Notes: generated by a model not told the origin, from the letters alone. A stretch of 64,000 nt of DNA from Herbaspirillum sp. LeCh32-8 (GCF_017814915.1 NZ_JAGIPZ010000006.1:243538-307537); one strand, 5' to 3'. Shown: positions 1 through 11,941, counted from the first letter of the stretch. Program-made: numbers and translations.

Positions 1-934
1 CCAGGTCGGCGCGCTGATTACCGTCAAGGACGGTCAGCAAGTTCACGTGGGTGAAGTGCTGGCGCGTATCCCGACCGAATCGCAGAAGACCCGTGACATT
101 ACCGGCGGTCTGCCACGCGTGGCCGAACTGTTCGAAGCACGTTCGCCGAAGGACGCCGGCATGCTGGCCGAAGTCACCGGTACCGTGGCATTCGGCAAGG
201 AGACCAAGGGCAAGCAGCGCCTGGAAATCACCGACATGGAAGGCACCAAGCACGAGTTCCTGATCACCAAGGACAAGCAAGTGCTGGTGCACGACGGCCA
301 GGTGGTGAACAAGGGCGAAATGATCGTGGACGGCCCGGCCGATCCGCAGGACATCCTGCGTCTGCTGGGTATCGAAGCGCTGGCGCGTTACATCGTCGAC
401 GAAGTGCAGGACGTGTACCGTCTGCAGGGCGTGAAGATCAACGACAAGCACATCGAAGTGATCGTGCGTCAGATGCTGCGCCGCGTGCAGGTGGTGGAGC
501 CGGGCGACACCAACTACATCACCGGTGAGCAGGTCGAGCGTTCGGAACTGCTGGACGAGAACGATCGCGTGGCCGCCGAAGGCAAGCTGCAGGCGACTTA
601 CGAGAACGTTCTGCTGGGTATTACCAAGGCATCGCTGTCGACCGACTCGTTCATCTCGGCCGCATCGTTCCAGGAAACCACCCGCGTGCTGACCGAAGCT
701 GCGATCATGGGCAAGAAGGACGGCCTGCGCGGCCTGAAGGAAAACGTGATCGTCGGCCGCCTGATCCCGGCCGGTACCGGCCTGGCGTTCCACCGCGCCC
801 GCAAGGAAAAGGACGTGTGGGAAGCCGAAGAGCGCGCAGCGCTGCTGGAAGCCGAACGCGCCTCCCGTCCGGAAGGCGAAGGCGAGGAAATCTCCTCGAC
901 CGAAGCGATCGGCGGCAACGACAGCGAAGCTTGA
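1..934 (+). CDS. rpoC: DNA-directed RNA polymerase subunit beta' (C-terminal part)
   Basis: This is the last 310 residues or so of the beta' subunit of RNA polymerase. The reading frame enters from the left edge (first full codon at base 2) and ends with TGA at 932-934. Recognisable C-terminal stretches include the segment around [20 protein letters not shown], the [13 protein letters not shown] motif just after it, and the conserved end region with [19 protein letters not shown] followed by [22 protein letters not shown]. These belong to the jaw and clamp end of beta'. The acidic tail after the last conserved block is typical of betaproteobacterial RpoC. A strong terminator lies 60 bases downstream, so rpoC is the last gene of its operon. 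In betaproteobacteria this is normally the rplK-rplA-rplJ-rplL-rpoB-rpoC operon, which would lie to the left of the window. Confidence 0.98.
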   Translation, partial: QVGALITVKDGQQVHVGEVLARIPTESQKTRDITGGLPRVAELFEARSPKDAGMLAEVTGTVAFGKETKGKQRLEITDMEGTKHEFLITKDKQVLVHDGQVVNKGEMIVDGPADPQDILRLLGIEALARYIVDEVQDVYRLQGVKINDKHIEVIVRQMLRRVQVVEPGDTNYITGEQVERSELLDENDRVAAEGKLQATYENVLLGITKASLSTDSFISAASFQETTRVLTEAAIMGKKDGLRGLKENVIVGRLIPAGTGLAFHRARKEKDVWEAEERAALLEAERASRPEGEGEEISSTEAIGGNDSEA

Positions 935-993
935 GTTGTCCGCTGAGGCGACCGGAACATCGGTCGTCTCGCCGCAAGCGCCATGCAAGACAG

Positions 994-1028
994 AACGGCG
1001 CCGGAAGAAATTCCGGCGCCGTTTTTTT
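994..1028 (+). terminator. Rho-independent terminator after rpoC
   Basis: A perfect 12-bp stem (995-1006 with 1011-1022) encloses a GAAA tetraloop and runs into seven T residues at 1022-1028. Placement 60 bases after the rpoC stop makes it the end of the rpoBC transcript. Confidence 0.93.
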
Positions 1029-1219
1029 CGTCCTGAGAATAGGGATCTGCGCTCGCGCTGTCCGTCGGAATGCCAAGGGATAAATCGACGTTTGCCGACG
1101 CAGGCGGTGGAGCGACGTGTTTCGTGTCCTGTCGAGACGGCCGGCTATTGCAAGGCATCACACGGCACCTATCAGTGCTGTGCGCATACCCGTCATATGC
1201 GAGCAGGATCAAGTCGGGA

Positions 1220-1248
1220 TTGCCTAAATTCGCGCAATCTCTTATCAT
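1220..1248 (+). promoter_or_regulatory. Probable sigma70 promoter of the heme uptake genes
   Basis: A TTGCCT box at 1220-1225 and a TATCAT box at 1243-1248 are separated by 17 bases. The expected start of transcription falls in the Fur-like box directly downstream. The 5' leader would be about 190 bases. The 190 bases between the rpoC terminator and this promoter hold nothing I recognise. In the leader, a second AT-rich stretch at about 1284-1298 (AATAATTATCAC core) could be a weaker Fur half site. Confidence 0.5.
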
Positions 1249-1253
1249 CTTCA

Positions 1254-1272
1254 AATAATAATTATTCTCATT
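1254..1272 (+). promoter_or_regulatory. Fur-box-like operator
   Basis: The 19-base stretch AATAATAATTATTCTCATT matches the classic 19-base Fur consensus at 12 positions by hand alignment. It lies just after the -10 box, where bound Fur with Fe2+ would block transcription. The genes downstream encode heme acquisition, the usual Fur target. This is an inference from sequence and context. Confidence 0.6.
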
Positions 1273-1442
1273 TGAGTTGCCTCAAAAAAATAATTATCAC
1301 GTCCCGACTTGCGCGCTCAGGCTTCGTATTCCGCTCCGGGGAGCGGTGAATTGCGTTGCCGTCGCCACAACGCGCAAGGAGGATTCAACATCGAGGTAGC
1401 CAGCCGACGCTAGTAACCGATCCATAGAAGGGGTGGTTACCA

Positions 1443-3725
1443 GTGTTTCCATGCAAATCGACATTTGCAGCGGCCATGTTGTTGGCGCTGCAGCAGTGGC
1501 CCTGCGCGAACGCTTTCGCGCAGACGGCCAATGATTCCATCAATCTCGCGCAGGCCTCCGACAGCGAGACATCCAAAGCGACTGCCGGCAAGCGGCTGCA
1601 GGACGTGGTCGTCACGGCCAACCGCTCGGGCAGCACTGATCTCGATCACGCGGCGGCCACAGTGTCGGTGATTACCTCCGAGGACATCGAAGAGCACAAC
1701 GCGCGCGACATCAAGGATGCGCTGCGCTATGAGCCGGGCGTTGAAGTGCGTCGCAACGTCTACCGCATGTCCGGCATCACCGGTGCATCGGCGACCACCG
1801 GGCGCGGCGGCAACGAGGGCATCACCATCCGCGGGCTGGACGGCAACCGCGTGCTGATGCTGGAAGACGGTATCGCCATGCCGCGCGCCTTCAGCCAGGG
1901 CGTGGCCAGCGTCGGCCGCGGCGCTTACACCGACACCGAGCTGTACCAGCGCATCGAAGTGCTGCGTGGCCCGGCGTCATCGCTGTATGGCAGCGACGGT
2001 ATGACCGGCGCGGTCAACTTCATCACCAAGGATCCGCAGGATCTGCTGAAGGTGTTCGGCAAGAGCACCTATTTCTCCTTCAAGCCTTCCTACGACTCGG
2101 GCGACCGCAGCTACGGCGGCACCGCCAGCGCCGCATGGGGCGGCGAACAGTGGCAGGGCATGCTGATCCTGAATGCGCGTCACGGCCACGAAGCCGACAA
2201 CAAGGGCAGCAACAACGTCACCGGCAGCGCGCGCACCACGCCGGATCCAATGAGTTACACCAACCGCTCGGCACTGGGCAAGCTGGTGTTCAAGCCCAAC
2301 GGCCTGGACACATTCAAGCTGACGCTGGAAAACACCGAGCAGCGCGACAGCGGCGACAGCCTCTCTGCCCTGGGCAGCGGCATCACCAGCTACCAGACCA
2401 GCAGCAAGGCCAAGAGCAATCGCGTCGTCTTGGGCTATGAGCACGTGGATCCCGAGCATCCGTGGCTGCAAAAATTCAAGGCCAACGTGTACTACCGCGA
2501 CGCCGACACCAATCAGTACACCTTCGAAGGCGGCACCACCACGTCGCCGGCCCGCCCGCGCTTCCGCGAGGTCTGGTACAGCGACCAGGTGGTCGGCGGC
2601 AACCTGCTGGCCGAGAGCAACTTCGGGCCGCAATGGTGGCGTCACAAGCTGGTCTACGGCCTCGACCTCAGCGTGTCGACGCTGAAGGTGAACGCCAACG
2701 GCACCGGCTGGACCACGTGTACCGGCACCCAGTACTGCGAATACTTCCCCAAGACCGAGTACACCTCGCTGGGCGCCTACGTGCAGGATGAAATGCGCAC
2801 CGGCGCGCTGACCACCATCGCCGGCCTGCGCTACGACGCCTACGATCTCAAGCCCCAGGCCAGCGCCAAGTACGATGCGCAGGCCGTGGCCAGCGGCCAG
2901 CCGGCAGCGTCGAGCAAGGACAGCGCGTTCTCGCCGCGCCTGGCGTTCCTGTATGAGGTCACGCCGGCGTTCATCCCCTACATCCAGTACGCGCGCGGCT
3001 TCCGTTCTCCCTCGCCACAGGAGGTCAATTCCTTCTTCAACAACACCGTCTACAAGCAGATCTCCAATCCTGATCTGAAGCCGGAGACCAGCAATACCTT
3101 CGAACTCGGCCTGCGCGGCAAGCTGCCCGCCGGCGAGGGCGCGCTGCGCTACAGCGCGGCCGCCTACAAGGGCAGCTACCGCAACTTCATCGACCTGGTG
3201 ACCGTGGGCGGCAACCTGACCGTGGCCAACCCGACCATCTTCCAGTACCGCAATGCCTACAAGGCCGAGATCCACGGCTTCGAGGGACGCGTGGACTGGC
3301 AGATGGACAACGGCGTGAGCGTCAAGGGCGGCTTTGCCTGGACCAAGGGCACAACCACCAACAACGGCGTCGAGCAGGGCTTGGAATCGGTGGCGCCACT
3401 GTCGGTGGTGACCGGCGTGCGCTATGAGCCGACCAAGGTGTGGTTCGTGCAGACCGACATGGTCTATAACGCGGCCAAGAAGAAGGGGGACATCCCGACC
3501 TCGACCAACTTCGTTTCGCCGTCCTTCTTCGTGATGGACCTGTCGGGCGGCTACCGCTTCAACAAGAACATGATCTTGTACGCAGGCATCCGCAATCTGT
3601 TCGACAAGAAGTACTGGAGCTGGACCGACATCCGCGGCTTGTCGCTGGCCGACAGCGCGGTCAACAAGGATGCCTACACCGAGCCGGGCCGCAGCTTCAA
3701 CGTGAGCATGAAGTTCGAATACTGA
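1443..3725 (+). CDS. TonB-dependent outer membrane receptor, heme/hemoglobin type
   Basis: A 760-residue TonB-dependent receptor that should import heme, or heme from a host protein, across the outer membrane. Residues 1-27 form a signal peptide ending AFAQ. A TonB-box-like stretch (DVVVTAN) lies near residues 54-60, a plug domain follows (DIKDALRYEPGVEVRR, EVLRGPASSLYGSDGMTGAVNF), and then a beta-barrel ending in a terminal aromatic residue. The paired boxes FRSPSPQEV (520-528) and NPDLKPETS (542-550) correspond to the FRAP and NPNL boxes of heme receptors. Oddly, no histidine lies between the two boxes, where many heme receptors have one. The GTG at 1443 is preceded by AAGGGGTGG (1428-1436) with an in-frame stop at 1425. 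ATG at 1476 is a shorter alternative. It is the first gene of a two-gene unit with the HemS-like gene 79 bases downstream. Fur regulation is likely. A siderophore ligand cannot be excluded. Confidence 0.88.
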   Translation: MFPCKSTFAAAMLLALQQWPCANAFAQTANDSINLAQASDSETSKATAGKRLQDVVVTANRSGSTDLDHAAATVSVITSEDIEEHNARDIKDALRYEPGVEVRRNVYRMSGITGASATTGRGGNEGITIRGLDGNRVLMLEDGIAMPRAFSQGVASVGRGAYTDTELYQRIEVLRGPASSLYGSDGMTGAVNFITKDPQDLLKVFGKSTYFSFKPSYDSGDRSYGGTASAAWGGEQWQGMLILNARHGHEADNKGSNNVTGSARTTPDPMSYTNRSALGKLVFKPNGLDTFKLTLENTEQRDSGDSLSALGSGITSYQTSSKAKSNRVVLGYEHVDPEHPWLQKFKANVYYRDADTNQYTFEGGTTTSPARPRFREVWYSDQVVGGNLLAESNFGPQWWRHKLVYGLDLSVSTLKVNANGTGWTTCTGTQYCEYFPKTEYTSLGAYVQDEMRTGALTTIAGLRYDAYDLKPQASAKYDAQAVASGQPAASSKDSAFSPRLAFLYEVTPAFIPYIQYARGFRSPSPQEVNSFFNNTVYKQISNPDLKPETSNTFELGLRGKLPAGEGALRYSAAAYKGSYRNFIDLVTVGGNLTVANPTIFQYRNAYKAEIHGFEGRVDWQMDNGVSVKGGFAWTKGTTTNNGVEQGLESVAPLSVVTGVRYEPTKVWFVQTDMVYNAAKKKGDIPTSTNFVSPSFFVMDLSGGYRFNKNMILYAGIRNLFDKKYWSWTDIRGLSLADSAVNKDAYTEPGRSFNVSMKFEY

Positions 3726-3804
3726 TCCGCCACCGGCCGCGCCTGCGCGCCGGTGGAGGCGCGGCCGTTTCCATTGCAACGCCAAGACCTGAAAGGAAGC
3801 ACAC

Positions 3805-4962
3805 ATGAACAAGCAACACAGCAAGAGCAGGACGCTGCGCGCGGCCACGACCGCCATTGCATTGGCCGCCGCCATGCTGGCCGCCGGCTGCGCCTCGCAG
3901 CAGCCGCTGGCCGAGCGCTGGGCGCAGTTGCGCACCGCAGAGCCCAAGGTACATCCGCGCGACGCCGCGCAAAAACTGGGCGTGTCGGAAGCCCAGCTGG
4001 TCGCCACCGAGGTGGGTCGCCAGGCTGTGCGTCTGAACGACGGCGAGCAGAATTTCAAGGCCATCTTCGAGCGCTTGCCTGAGCTGGGCCGGATCAAGGC
4101 CATCACCCGTAACGACAACGTTGTGCTGGAGCGCGCCGGCGTTGTCACGCCTGCGCAGCGGGACGCCGAAGGGCGCGCGCGTCCGGGCACCGGATTCGCC
4201 GGCGGGCCGATCGATCTGCGCTTTTCGACGGGGCAGTGGGCCAGCGCCTTTGCCGTGGTGCAGCCTGGGCGCGCCGGCAAGACCAGCCACAGCCTGCAAT
4301 TCTTTGACCGCCATGGCGACGCCGTGCACAAGGTCTATCTCGACAATGAGGAGCACGTCGCCGCCTTCGACAAGCTGGTTGCCGATTTCAGGATGAGCGT
4401 GCAGAACACCGCGTTGACGGTGGAGCCGGCACCGGCTCCCGGCCCGGTGATCGCCAATCCGAAGCCGTCCGAGGAAGACATCAAGGAGCTGCGCCTGTCG
4501 TGGCATGAGTTGACCGATGTGCACCAGTTCCCGCGCCTGCTGCGCGAGCTCAAGCTCACCCGCGAGCAGGCATTGCAACTGATCGGCGCCGAATCGGCCT
4601 GGCGCATCCAGCCGCAGGCGGCGCAGGCGCTGATCGAGCAGGCGCGCACCCGTCAGCAGCCCATCATGGTGTTCGTCAGCAACCGCGGCATGACGCAGAT
4701 CTACAGCGGGCCCATCGAAAAGACCTCGAGCTCCGGCGAGTGGTACAACGTGCTCGACCCGGATTTCAATCTCCACCTGCGACAGGCGGCAGTGGACCAC
4801 GGTTGGGTGGTGCGCCGGCCGACCGACCATGGCGTGGTGACGTCGGTCGAGTTCTATGACGCCCGCGGCAACATGATCGTCAACTTCTTCTCGCGCCGCG
4901 AGCGCGGGCAGGAGGAAACGGTGCTCTGGCGCAATATCGTGGGCGCCTTGCCGCGCGGCTAA
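3805..4962 (+). CDS. HemS/HmuS-family heme protein with a lipoprotein signal peptide
   Basis: A 385-residue protein whose body matches the HemS/PhuS/ChuS family of heme-binding, heme-trafficking or heme-degrading proteins. The family has two tandem repeats, seen here roughly at residues 35-190 and 215-385. The invariant heme-ligand region reads LTDVHQF, placing the proximal histidine at residue 240, about 212 if the signal is removed; this is close to the ligand position known for PhuS. What is unusual is the N terminus: basic residues (MNKQHSKSRTLR), a hydrophobic stretch, then LAAGC with Cys at about residue 29 and no Asp at +2. That is a lipoprotein signal with predicted outer membrane sorting. 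Classical HemS proteins are cytoplasmic and lack a signal. The ATG at 3805 has AAAGGAAG at good spacing, so the N terminus is real unless translation also starts internally. It follows the heme receptor in one operon. Function in the periplasm is inferred. Confidence 0.85.
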   Translation: MNKQHSKSRTLRAATTAIALAAAMLAAGCASQQPLAERWAQLRTAEPKVHPRDAAQKLGVSEAQLVATEVGRQAVRLNDGEQNFKAIFERLPELGRIKAITRNDNVVLERAGVVTPAQRDAEGRARPGTGFAGGPIDLRFSTGQWASAFAVVQPGRAGKTSHSLQFFDRHGDAVHKVYLDNEEHVAAFDKLVADFRMSVQNTALTVEPAPAPGPVIANPKPSEEDIKELRLSWHELTDVHQFPRLLRELKLTREQALQLIGAESAWRIQPQAAQALIEQARTRQQPIMVFVSNRGMTQIYSGPIEKTSSSGEWYNVLDPDFNLHLRQAAVDHGWVVRRPTDHGVVTSVEFYDARGNMIVNFFSRRERGQEETVLWRNIVGALPRG

Positions 4963-5044
4963 ATTTCCAGTCTGCCAATAGTGTCTCCGTGGCAATGCGG
5001 TAAACGTCGCAAAATGGCCTCAGGAAGGCCATTTCAGCCCCAAA

Positions 5045-5074
5045 AGCCCGGTCCAGGTTGACCGGGCTGTTTTT
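5045..5074 (+). terminator. Terminator of the heme operon
   Basis: An 8-bp stem AGCCCGGT/ACCGGGCT (5045-5052 with 5061-5068) is followed by five T residues (5070-5074). A second hairpin without a T tract, a perfect 9-bp stem at 5012-5034, precedes it. The 3' arm also carries part of the -35 box of the str promoter. Confidence 0.8.
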
Positions 5075-5086
5075 GAGGCATATACT
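5058..5086 (+). promoter_or_regulatory. Promoter of the str operon
   Basis: TTGACC at 5058-5063 and TATACT at 5081-5086 are separated by exactly 17 bases, a strong sigma70 match. The -35 box sits inside the loop and 3' arm of the heme-operon terminator. The start site would be near 5093, giving a leader of about 180 bases before rpsL in which I see no recognised element. Confidence 0.75.
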
Positions 5087-5275
5087 CGCGAGTTCTCGAT
5101 TTTAGGCTCGCCCGGGCTTATGCGTTCTTTGGTCTGATCTTTCGCTTCTGCGACGCCTATTCCTCTCCGGTCTTAAATCGAAGCGCGCGGTTTCTCGCGT
5201 GAAAGTTTTCTGTGTGGTTCCGGGCAACCGTTTCCGGAATCTGTTTTCAATGTCGTACTTTGTTGGATTAAAACG

Positions 5276-5659
5276 ATGCCAACCATCAATCAATTGATTA
5301 GCAACCCACGTGTCCGCGAGACCGTGAAGAGCAAATCGCCGGCGCTGGAGAACAGCCCGCAAAAGCGTGGTGTTTGCACTCGCGTGTACACCACCACCCC
5401 GAAGAAGCCGAACTCCGCGCTGCGTAAGGTCGCCAAGGTGCGCCTGACCAACGGTTTCGAAGTCATTTCGTACATCGGCGGTGAAGGCCACAACCTGCAA
5501 GAACACAGCGTCGTGCTGATCCGCGGCGGCCGTGTGAAGGACTTGCCGGGTGTGCGTTACCACATGGTTCGCGGTGCACTGGATACCCAGGGCGTCAAGG
5601 ATCGTAAGCAAGCTCGCTCGAAGTACGGTGCCAAGCGCGCCAAGGCAGCGAAGAAGTAA
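5276..5659 (+). CDS. rpsL: 30S ribosomal protein S12
   Basis: A 127-residue uS12, a decoding-centre protein of the small subunit. The family signature is complete: [20 protein letters not shown], then [44 protein letters not shown] and the basic tail [16 protein letters not shown]. The lysines in KKPNSALRK and in RVKDLPG, whose mutation gives streptomycin resistance in other bacteria, are wild type. It is the first gene of the str operon, with the strong promoter at 5058-5086 about 180 bases upstream. The start ATG begins the usual PTINQL N terminus. No strong Shine-Dalgarno sequence is seen directly before it. Confidence 0.98.
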   Translation: MPTINQLISNPRVRETVKSKSPALENSPQKRGVCTRVYTTTPKKPNSALRKVAKVRLTNGFEVISYIGGEGHNLQEHSVVLIRGGRVKDLPGVRYHMVRGALDTQGVKDRKQARSKYGAKRAKAAKK

Positions 5660-5807
5660 TAATTGGTCTTTATCATGGCGCTTGTCGCCTGATGAAAAGT
5701 GTCGGTCCGGATGGGCCGAGTAAGTGGAAGCCATGATGGCTCTCCGCGAGTGCAGGCGAAGTTGAATCAGGGTTCGCCCACTCAACTGAAGATTGAAAGG
5801 AATCGAA

Positions 5808-6278
5808 ATGCCACGTCGTCGTGAAGTACCCAAGCGTGAAATTCTGCCGGATCCGAAGTTCGGCAATGTTGATGTCGCCAAGTTTGTGAACGTGCTGATG
5901 CTGTCCGGCAAGAAGTCTGTCGCCGAAAACATCATCTACGGCGCCTTCGATCACATCCAGCAAAAGTCCGGCAAGGACCCGCTGGAAGTGTTCGCTGCCG
6001 CCCTGGCCAACTGCAAGCCGATGGTGGAAGTGAAGTCGCGTCGCGTTGGCGGCGCCAACTACCAGGTGCCGGTCGAAGTGCGTCCGGTTCGTCGTATGGC
6101 GCTGTCGATGCGCTGGCTGCGTGAAGCTGCCAACAAGCGCAGCGAGAAGTCCATGCCGCAACGTCTGGGTGGCGAGCTGATGGAAGCCGCCGAAGGCCGC
6201 GGCGGTGCAATGAAGAAGCGTGACGAAGTGCACCGTATGGCAGAAGCGAACAAGGCGTTCTCGCACTTCCGCTTCTAA
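5808..6278 (+). CDS. rpsG: 30S ribosomal protein S7
   Basis: A 156-residue uS7, the primary binder of the 3' major domain of 16S rRNA. It shows [19 protein letters not shown] at the N terminus, [12 protein letters not shown], then [16 protein letters not shown] and the C-terminal [20 protein letters not shown]. The start is the ATG preceded by GAAAGGAATC; a slightly upstream in-frame ATG lacks family residues. The gap after rpsL is 148 bases and contains the short palindrome AGCCATGATGGCT. In E. coli this intercistronic region is where S7 represses its own translation, so a similar role is plausible here. A short hairpin with GAAGCCCTG and CAGGGGCTTC arms follows the gene. Confidence 0.98.
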   Translation: MPRRREVPKREILPDPKFGNVDVAKFVNVLMLSGKKSVAENIIYGAFDHIQQKSGKDPLEVFAAALANCKPMVEVKSRRVGGANYQVPVEVRPVRRMALSMRWLREAANKRSEKSMPQRLGGELMEAAEGRGGAMKKRDEVHRMAEANKAFSHFRF

Positions 6279-6404
6279 CAAAGACAGGATGAAGCCCTGG
6301 TCGCATCGGCAGGGGCTTCGTCTATATCTGAATTGGTTCGAGCCGAGCGTTTATTTGAAAAAAATGACGCTCGGTTTCGTGCATTAAAGACTTAGGAATA
6401 AATC

Positions 6405-8510
<2,106 letters not shown>

Positions 8511-8594
8511 GCTTGCGAAATACGGCCCGTCCCGTGTGGGGCGGGCTGAAACTAGTTGATATTGAACAAATCGTTCTTTTGAAGGATAGAGAAA

Positions 8595-9785
<1,191 letters not shown>

Positions 9786-9822
9786 TCGTCGAATCGCAAT
9801 ACCAGTAATTTTTTCACCATCG

Positions 9823-9845
9823 CCGGGGATGATCCTCATCCCCGG
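9823..9845 (+). terminator. Hairpin between tuf and rpsJ, possible partial terminator
   Basis: A perfect 10-bp stem (CCGGGGATGA with TCATCCCCGG) has a 3-base loop and is followed by the T-rich TTCGCTCTTT. It may attenuate the str transcript before rpsJ. The T tract is interrupted, so full termination is uncertain. Confidence 0.45.
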
Positions 9846-9866
9846 TTCGCTCTTTAAAGGAAAATC

Positions 9867-10184
9867 ATGTCGGTTCCTAGCCAAAAAATCCGTATCCGTC
9901 TGAAAGCTTTCGACTATCGTCTGATCGACCAGTCCGCACTGGAAATCGTTGACACCGCCAAGCGCACCGGCGCTGTCGTCAAGGGTCCGGTTCCCCTGCC
10001 GACCCGCATCCAGCGTTTCGACGTTCTGCGTTCGCCGCACGTCAACAAGACCTCGCGCGACCAGTTCGAAATCCGTACCCATCAGCGTCTGATGGACATC
10101 GTCGATCCGACCGACAAGACGGTTGATGCACTGATGAAGCTGGACCTGCCCGCTGGCGTTGACGTAGAAATCAAGCTGCAATAA
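9867..10184 (+). CDS. rpsJ: 30S ribosomal protein S10 (NusE)
   Basis: A 105-residue uS10, a small subunit head protein that also acts with NusB and NusG in antitermination. Family residues include [30 protein letters not shown], then [19 protein letters not shown] and the C-terminal [25 protein letters not shown] gives a good ribosome-binding site. In E. coli rpsJ is the first gene of the S10 operon and reads straight into rplC. Here a strong terminator and a new promoter follow it, so rpsJ looks more like the last gene of the str transcript. Confidence 0.97.
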   Translation: MSVPSQKIRIRLKAFDYRLIDQSALEIVDTAKRTGAVVKGPVPLPTRIQRFDVLRSPHVNKTSRDQFEIRTHQRLMDIVDPTDKTVDALMKLDLPAGVDVEIKLQ

Positions 10185-10202
10185 AAGTAGGCAATGTGTT
10201 GG

Positions 10203-10235
10203 AAAAGCGCACAACCCTTGGTTGTGCGCTTTTTT
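10203..10235 (+). terminator. Strong terminator between rpsJ and rplC
   Basis: A perfect 14-bp stem (10203-10216 with 10220-10233) with a CTT loop ends in six T residues (10230-10235). It splits the usual S10 operon between its first and second genes. Confidence 0.92.
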
Positions 10236-10250
10236 ATTCCGGGCTATAAT
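10222..10250 (+). promoter_or_regulatory. Promoter for rplC and the downstream S10 genes
   Basis: TTGTGC (10222-10227), a 17-base spacer and a perfect TATAAT (10245-10250) make a strong promoter. Its -35 box lies in the 3' arm of the preceding terminator. The start would be near 10257, about 90 bases before rplC. Confidence 0.75.
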
Positions 10251-10347
10251 GCTCGGCTTCGATGTGGGTTTTGCGTCTGCAAGGCCCGCAATTATTGGTA
10301 GTACGAACATCAGCCCCGCCCAATCGCAGGCGGGAATGGAGAAAACA

Positions 10348-11007
10348 ATGAGCCTGGGCCTTGTTGGTCGCAAGGTTGGTATGATGCGCATCTTCACGGA
10401 AGATGGGGATTCGATCCCTGTGACCGTGCTGGACGTGTCCAACAACCGCGTGACACAAATCAAAACGCCTGAAGTGGATGGTTATTCCGCTGTTCAGGTG
10501 ACCTTCGGTCAACGTCGCGCTTCCCGCGTGACCAAAGCCGCTGCCGGCCACTACGCCAAAGCTGGCGTTGAAGCTGGTACCGTTCTCAAAGAATTCCGTG
10601 TTGACGCCGCCAAGGCTGCCGAATTCAAGGCAGGCGACGCCGTTGGCATCGCCCTGTTTGAAGCCGGCCAAAAGGTCGACGTGCAAGGCGTGTCGATTGG
10701 TAAGGGCTACGCCGGTACCATCAAACGTTACAACTTCTCGTCGGGTCGCGCGACCCACGGTAACTCCCGCTCGCACAATGTTCCTGGCTCCATCGGTATG
10801 GCGCAGGATCCGGGCCGCGTGTTCCCTGGCAAGCGCATGACCGGTCACCTGGGTGATGTCACGACTACCGTGCAAAACCTGGAGATCGCTCGTGTCGACG
10901 CAGAACGTCAGCTGCTGCTGGTGAAGGGTGCCGTTCCCGGCGCCAAGAACGGTCAAGTGATCGTCTCGCCGGCAGTCAAAGTCAAAGCGAAGAAGGGAGC
11001 CCAATAA
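10348..11007 (+). CDS. rplC: 50S ribosomal protein L3
   Basis: A 219-residue uL3, an early assembly protein of the large subunit with a loop reaching the peptidyl transferase centre. It shows [15 protein letters not shown] [17 protein letters not shown] at the N terminus and the signature [19 protein letters not shown] followed by [11 protein letters not shown]. The ATG at 10348 has GGAGAAAAC before it and begins the family's sequence. In-frame codons further upstream run back across the promoter and terminator and cannot be coding. The stop overlaps the rplD start by one base (TAATG), a sign of translational coupling. Confidence 0.97.
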   Translation: MSLGLVGRKVGMMRIFTEDGDSIPVTVLDVSNNRVTQIKTPEVDGYSAVQVTFGQRRASRVTKAAAGHYAKAGVEAGTVLKEFRVDAAKAAEFKAGDAVGIALFEAGQKVDVQGVSIGKGYAGTIKRYNFSSGRATHGNSRSHNVPGSIGMAQDPGRVFPGKRMTGHLGDVTTTVQNLEIARVDAERQLLLVKGAVPGAKNGQVIVSPAVKVKAKKGAQ

Positions 11008-11627
11008 TGGAACTGAAGCTCCTGAATGACCAAGGTCAAGCTGCTTCGAACGTCGCTGCACCGGATACCATTTTCGGTCGTGACTACAATGAAGCACTGA
11101 TTCACCAGGTCGTGGTTGCTTACCAAGCAAACGCTCGCAGCGGCAACCGCAAGCAAAAAGACCGTGAAGAAGTCAGTCACACCACGAAGAAGCCGTGGCG
11201 TCAAAAGGGTACTGGCCGCGCTCGCGCCGGTATGTCCTCGTCGCCTCTGTGGCGCGGTGGTGGTCGTATCTTCCCGAACTCGCCTGACGAAAACTTCACC
11301 CACAAGGTCAACAAGAAGATGTATCGCGCAGGTGTCTGCTCGATCCTGTCTCAGTTGGCTCGTGAAGGCCGCTTGTCGGTCGTCGAAGAGTTCGCCGTTG
11401 AAGCCCCGAAGACCAAGCTGCTGGCCCAAAAGCTGAAGGGCATGGGCATGGATTCGGTGCTGGTTATTACCGACAGCCTGGACGAAAAGCTGCTGCTCGC
11501 ATCGCGCAATCTGCCGGGCGTGCTGGTGGTTGAGCCGCGTCAAGCTGATCCCGTGTCGCTGGTGTACTTCAAGAACGTCTTGATCACCAAGCCTGCACTG
11601 GCAAAGATTGAGGAGTTGCTGGCATGA
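11007..11627 (+). CDS. rplD: 50S ribosomal protein L4
   Basis: A 206-residue uL4, which binds 23S rRNA and lines the exit tunnel through its extended loop. The loop signature [26 protein letters not shown] is present, as is the C-terminal [32 protein letters not shown]. In E. coli L4 represses its own operon by attenuation and translation control. Whether this leader does the same cannot be judged here. The start overlaps the rplC stop, and its own stop overlaps rplW by four bases (ATGA). Confidence 0.97.
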   Translation: MELKLLNDQGQAASNVAAPDTIFGRDYNEALIHQVVVAYQANARSGNRKQKDREEVSHTTKKPWRQKGTGRARAGMSSSPLWRGGGRIFPNSPDENFTHKVNKKMYRAGVCSILSQLAREGRLSVVEEFAVEAPKTKLLAQKLKGMGMDSVLVITDSLDEKLLLASRNLPGVLVVEPRQADPVSLVYFKNVLITKPALAKIEELLA

Positions 11628-11941
11628 ACGCAATCGTGAAACATAGCGAAGAGCGCCTGATGAAGGTGCTGCTGGCACCGGTCATCTCCGAAAAGGCAAC
11701 CTTCGTGGCCGAGAAGAACGAGCAAGTCGTCTTCCTGGTCGCCAAGGATGCAACCAAGCTGGAAGTCAAGGCCGCCGTCGAACTGCTGTTCAAGGTGGAA
11801 GTGGAAGCGGTGCAAGTCGCCAACCGTCAGGGCAAGCAAAAGCGCTCGAAGAACGGTATGGGTCGTCGCAACCACACCCGCCGTGCATTCGTCAGCCTGA
11901 AGCCGGGTCAAGAAATCAACTTCACCGAGGAGGCTAAATAA
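11624..11941 (+). CDS. rplW: 50S ribosomal protein L23
   Basis: A 105-residue uL23, located at the polypeptide exit and the docking point for trigger factor and [27 protein letters not shown], then [15 protein letters not shown] and the LKPGQEINF end match the family. Its ATG overlaps the rplD stop by four bases and its TAA shares one base with the rplB ATG, so the three genes are translationally coupled. Confidence 0.97.
   Translation: MNAIVKHSEERLMKVLLAPVISEKATFVAEKNEQVVFLVAKDATKLEVKAAVELLFKVEVEAVQVANRQGKQKRSKNGMGRRNHTRRAFVSLKPGQEINFTEEAK

Noticed and set aside
1977..4331. A 784-codon minus-strand frame over the TonB receptor and HemS-like genes
   Set aside because: Antisense shadow of GC-rich coding DNA; no ribosome-binding site, no domain, and it crosses both real genes.
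5276..5659. Streptomycin-resistance alleles in rpsL
   Set aside because: The lysines in KKPNSALRK and RVKDLPG are the sensitive wild type.
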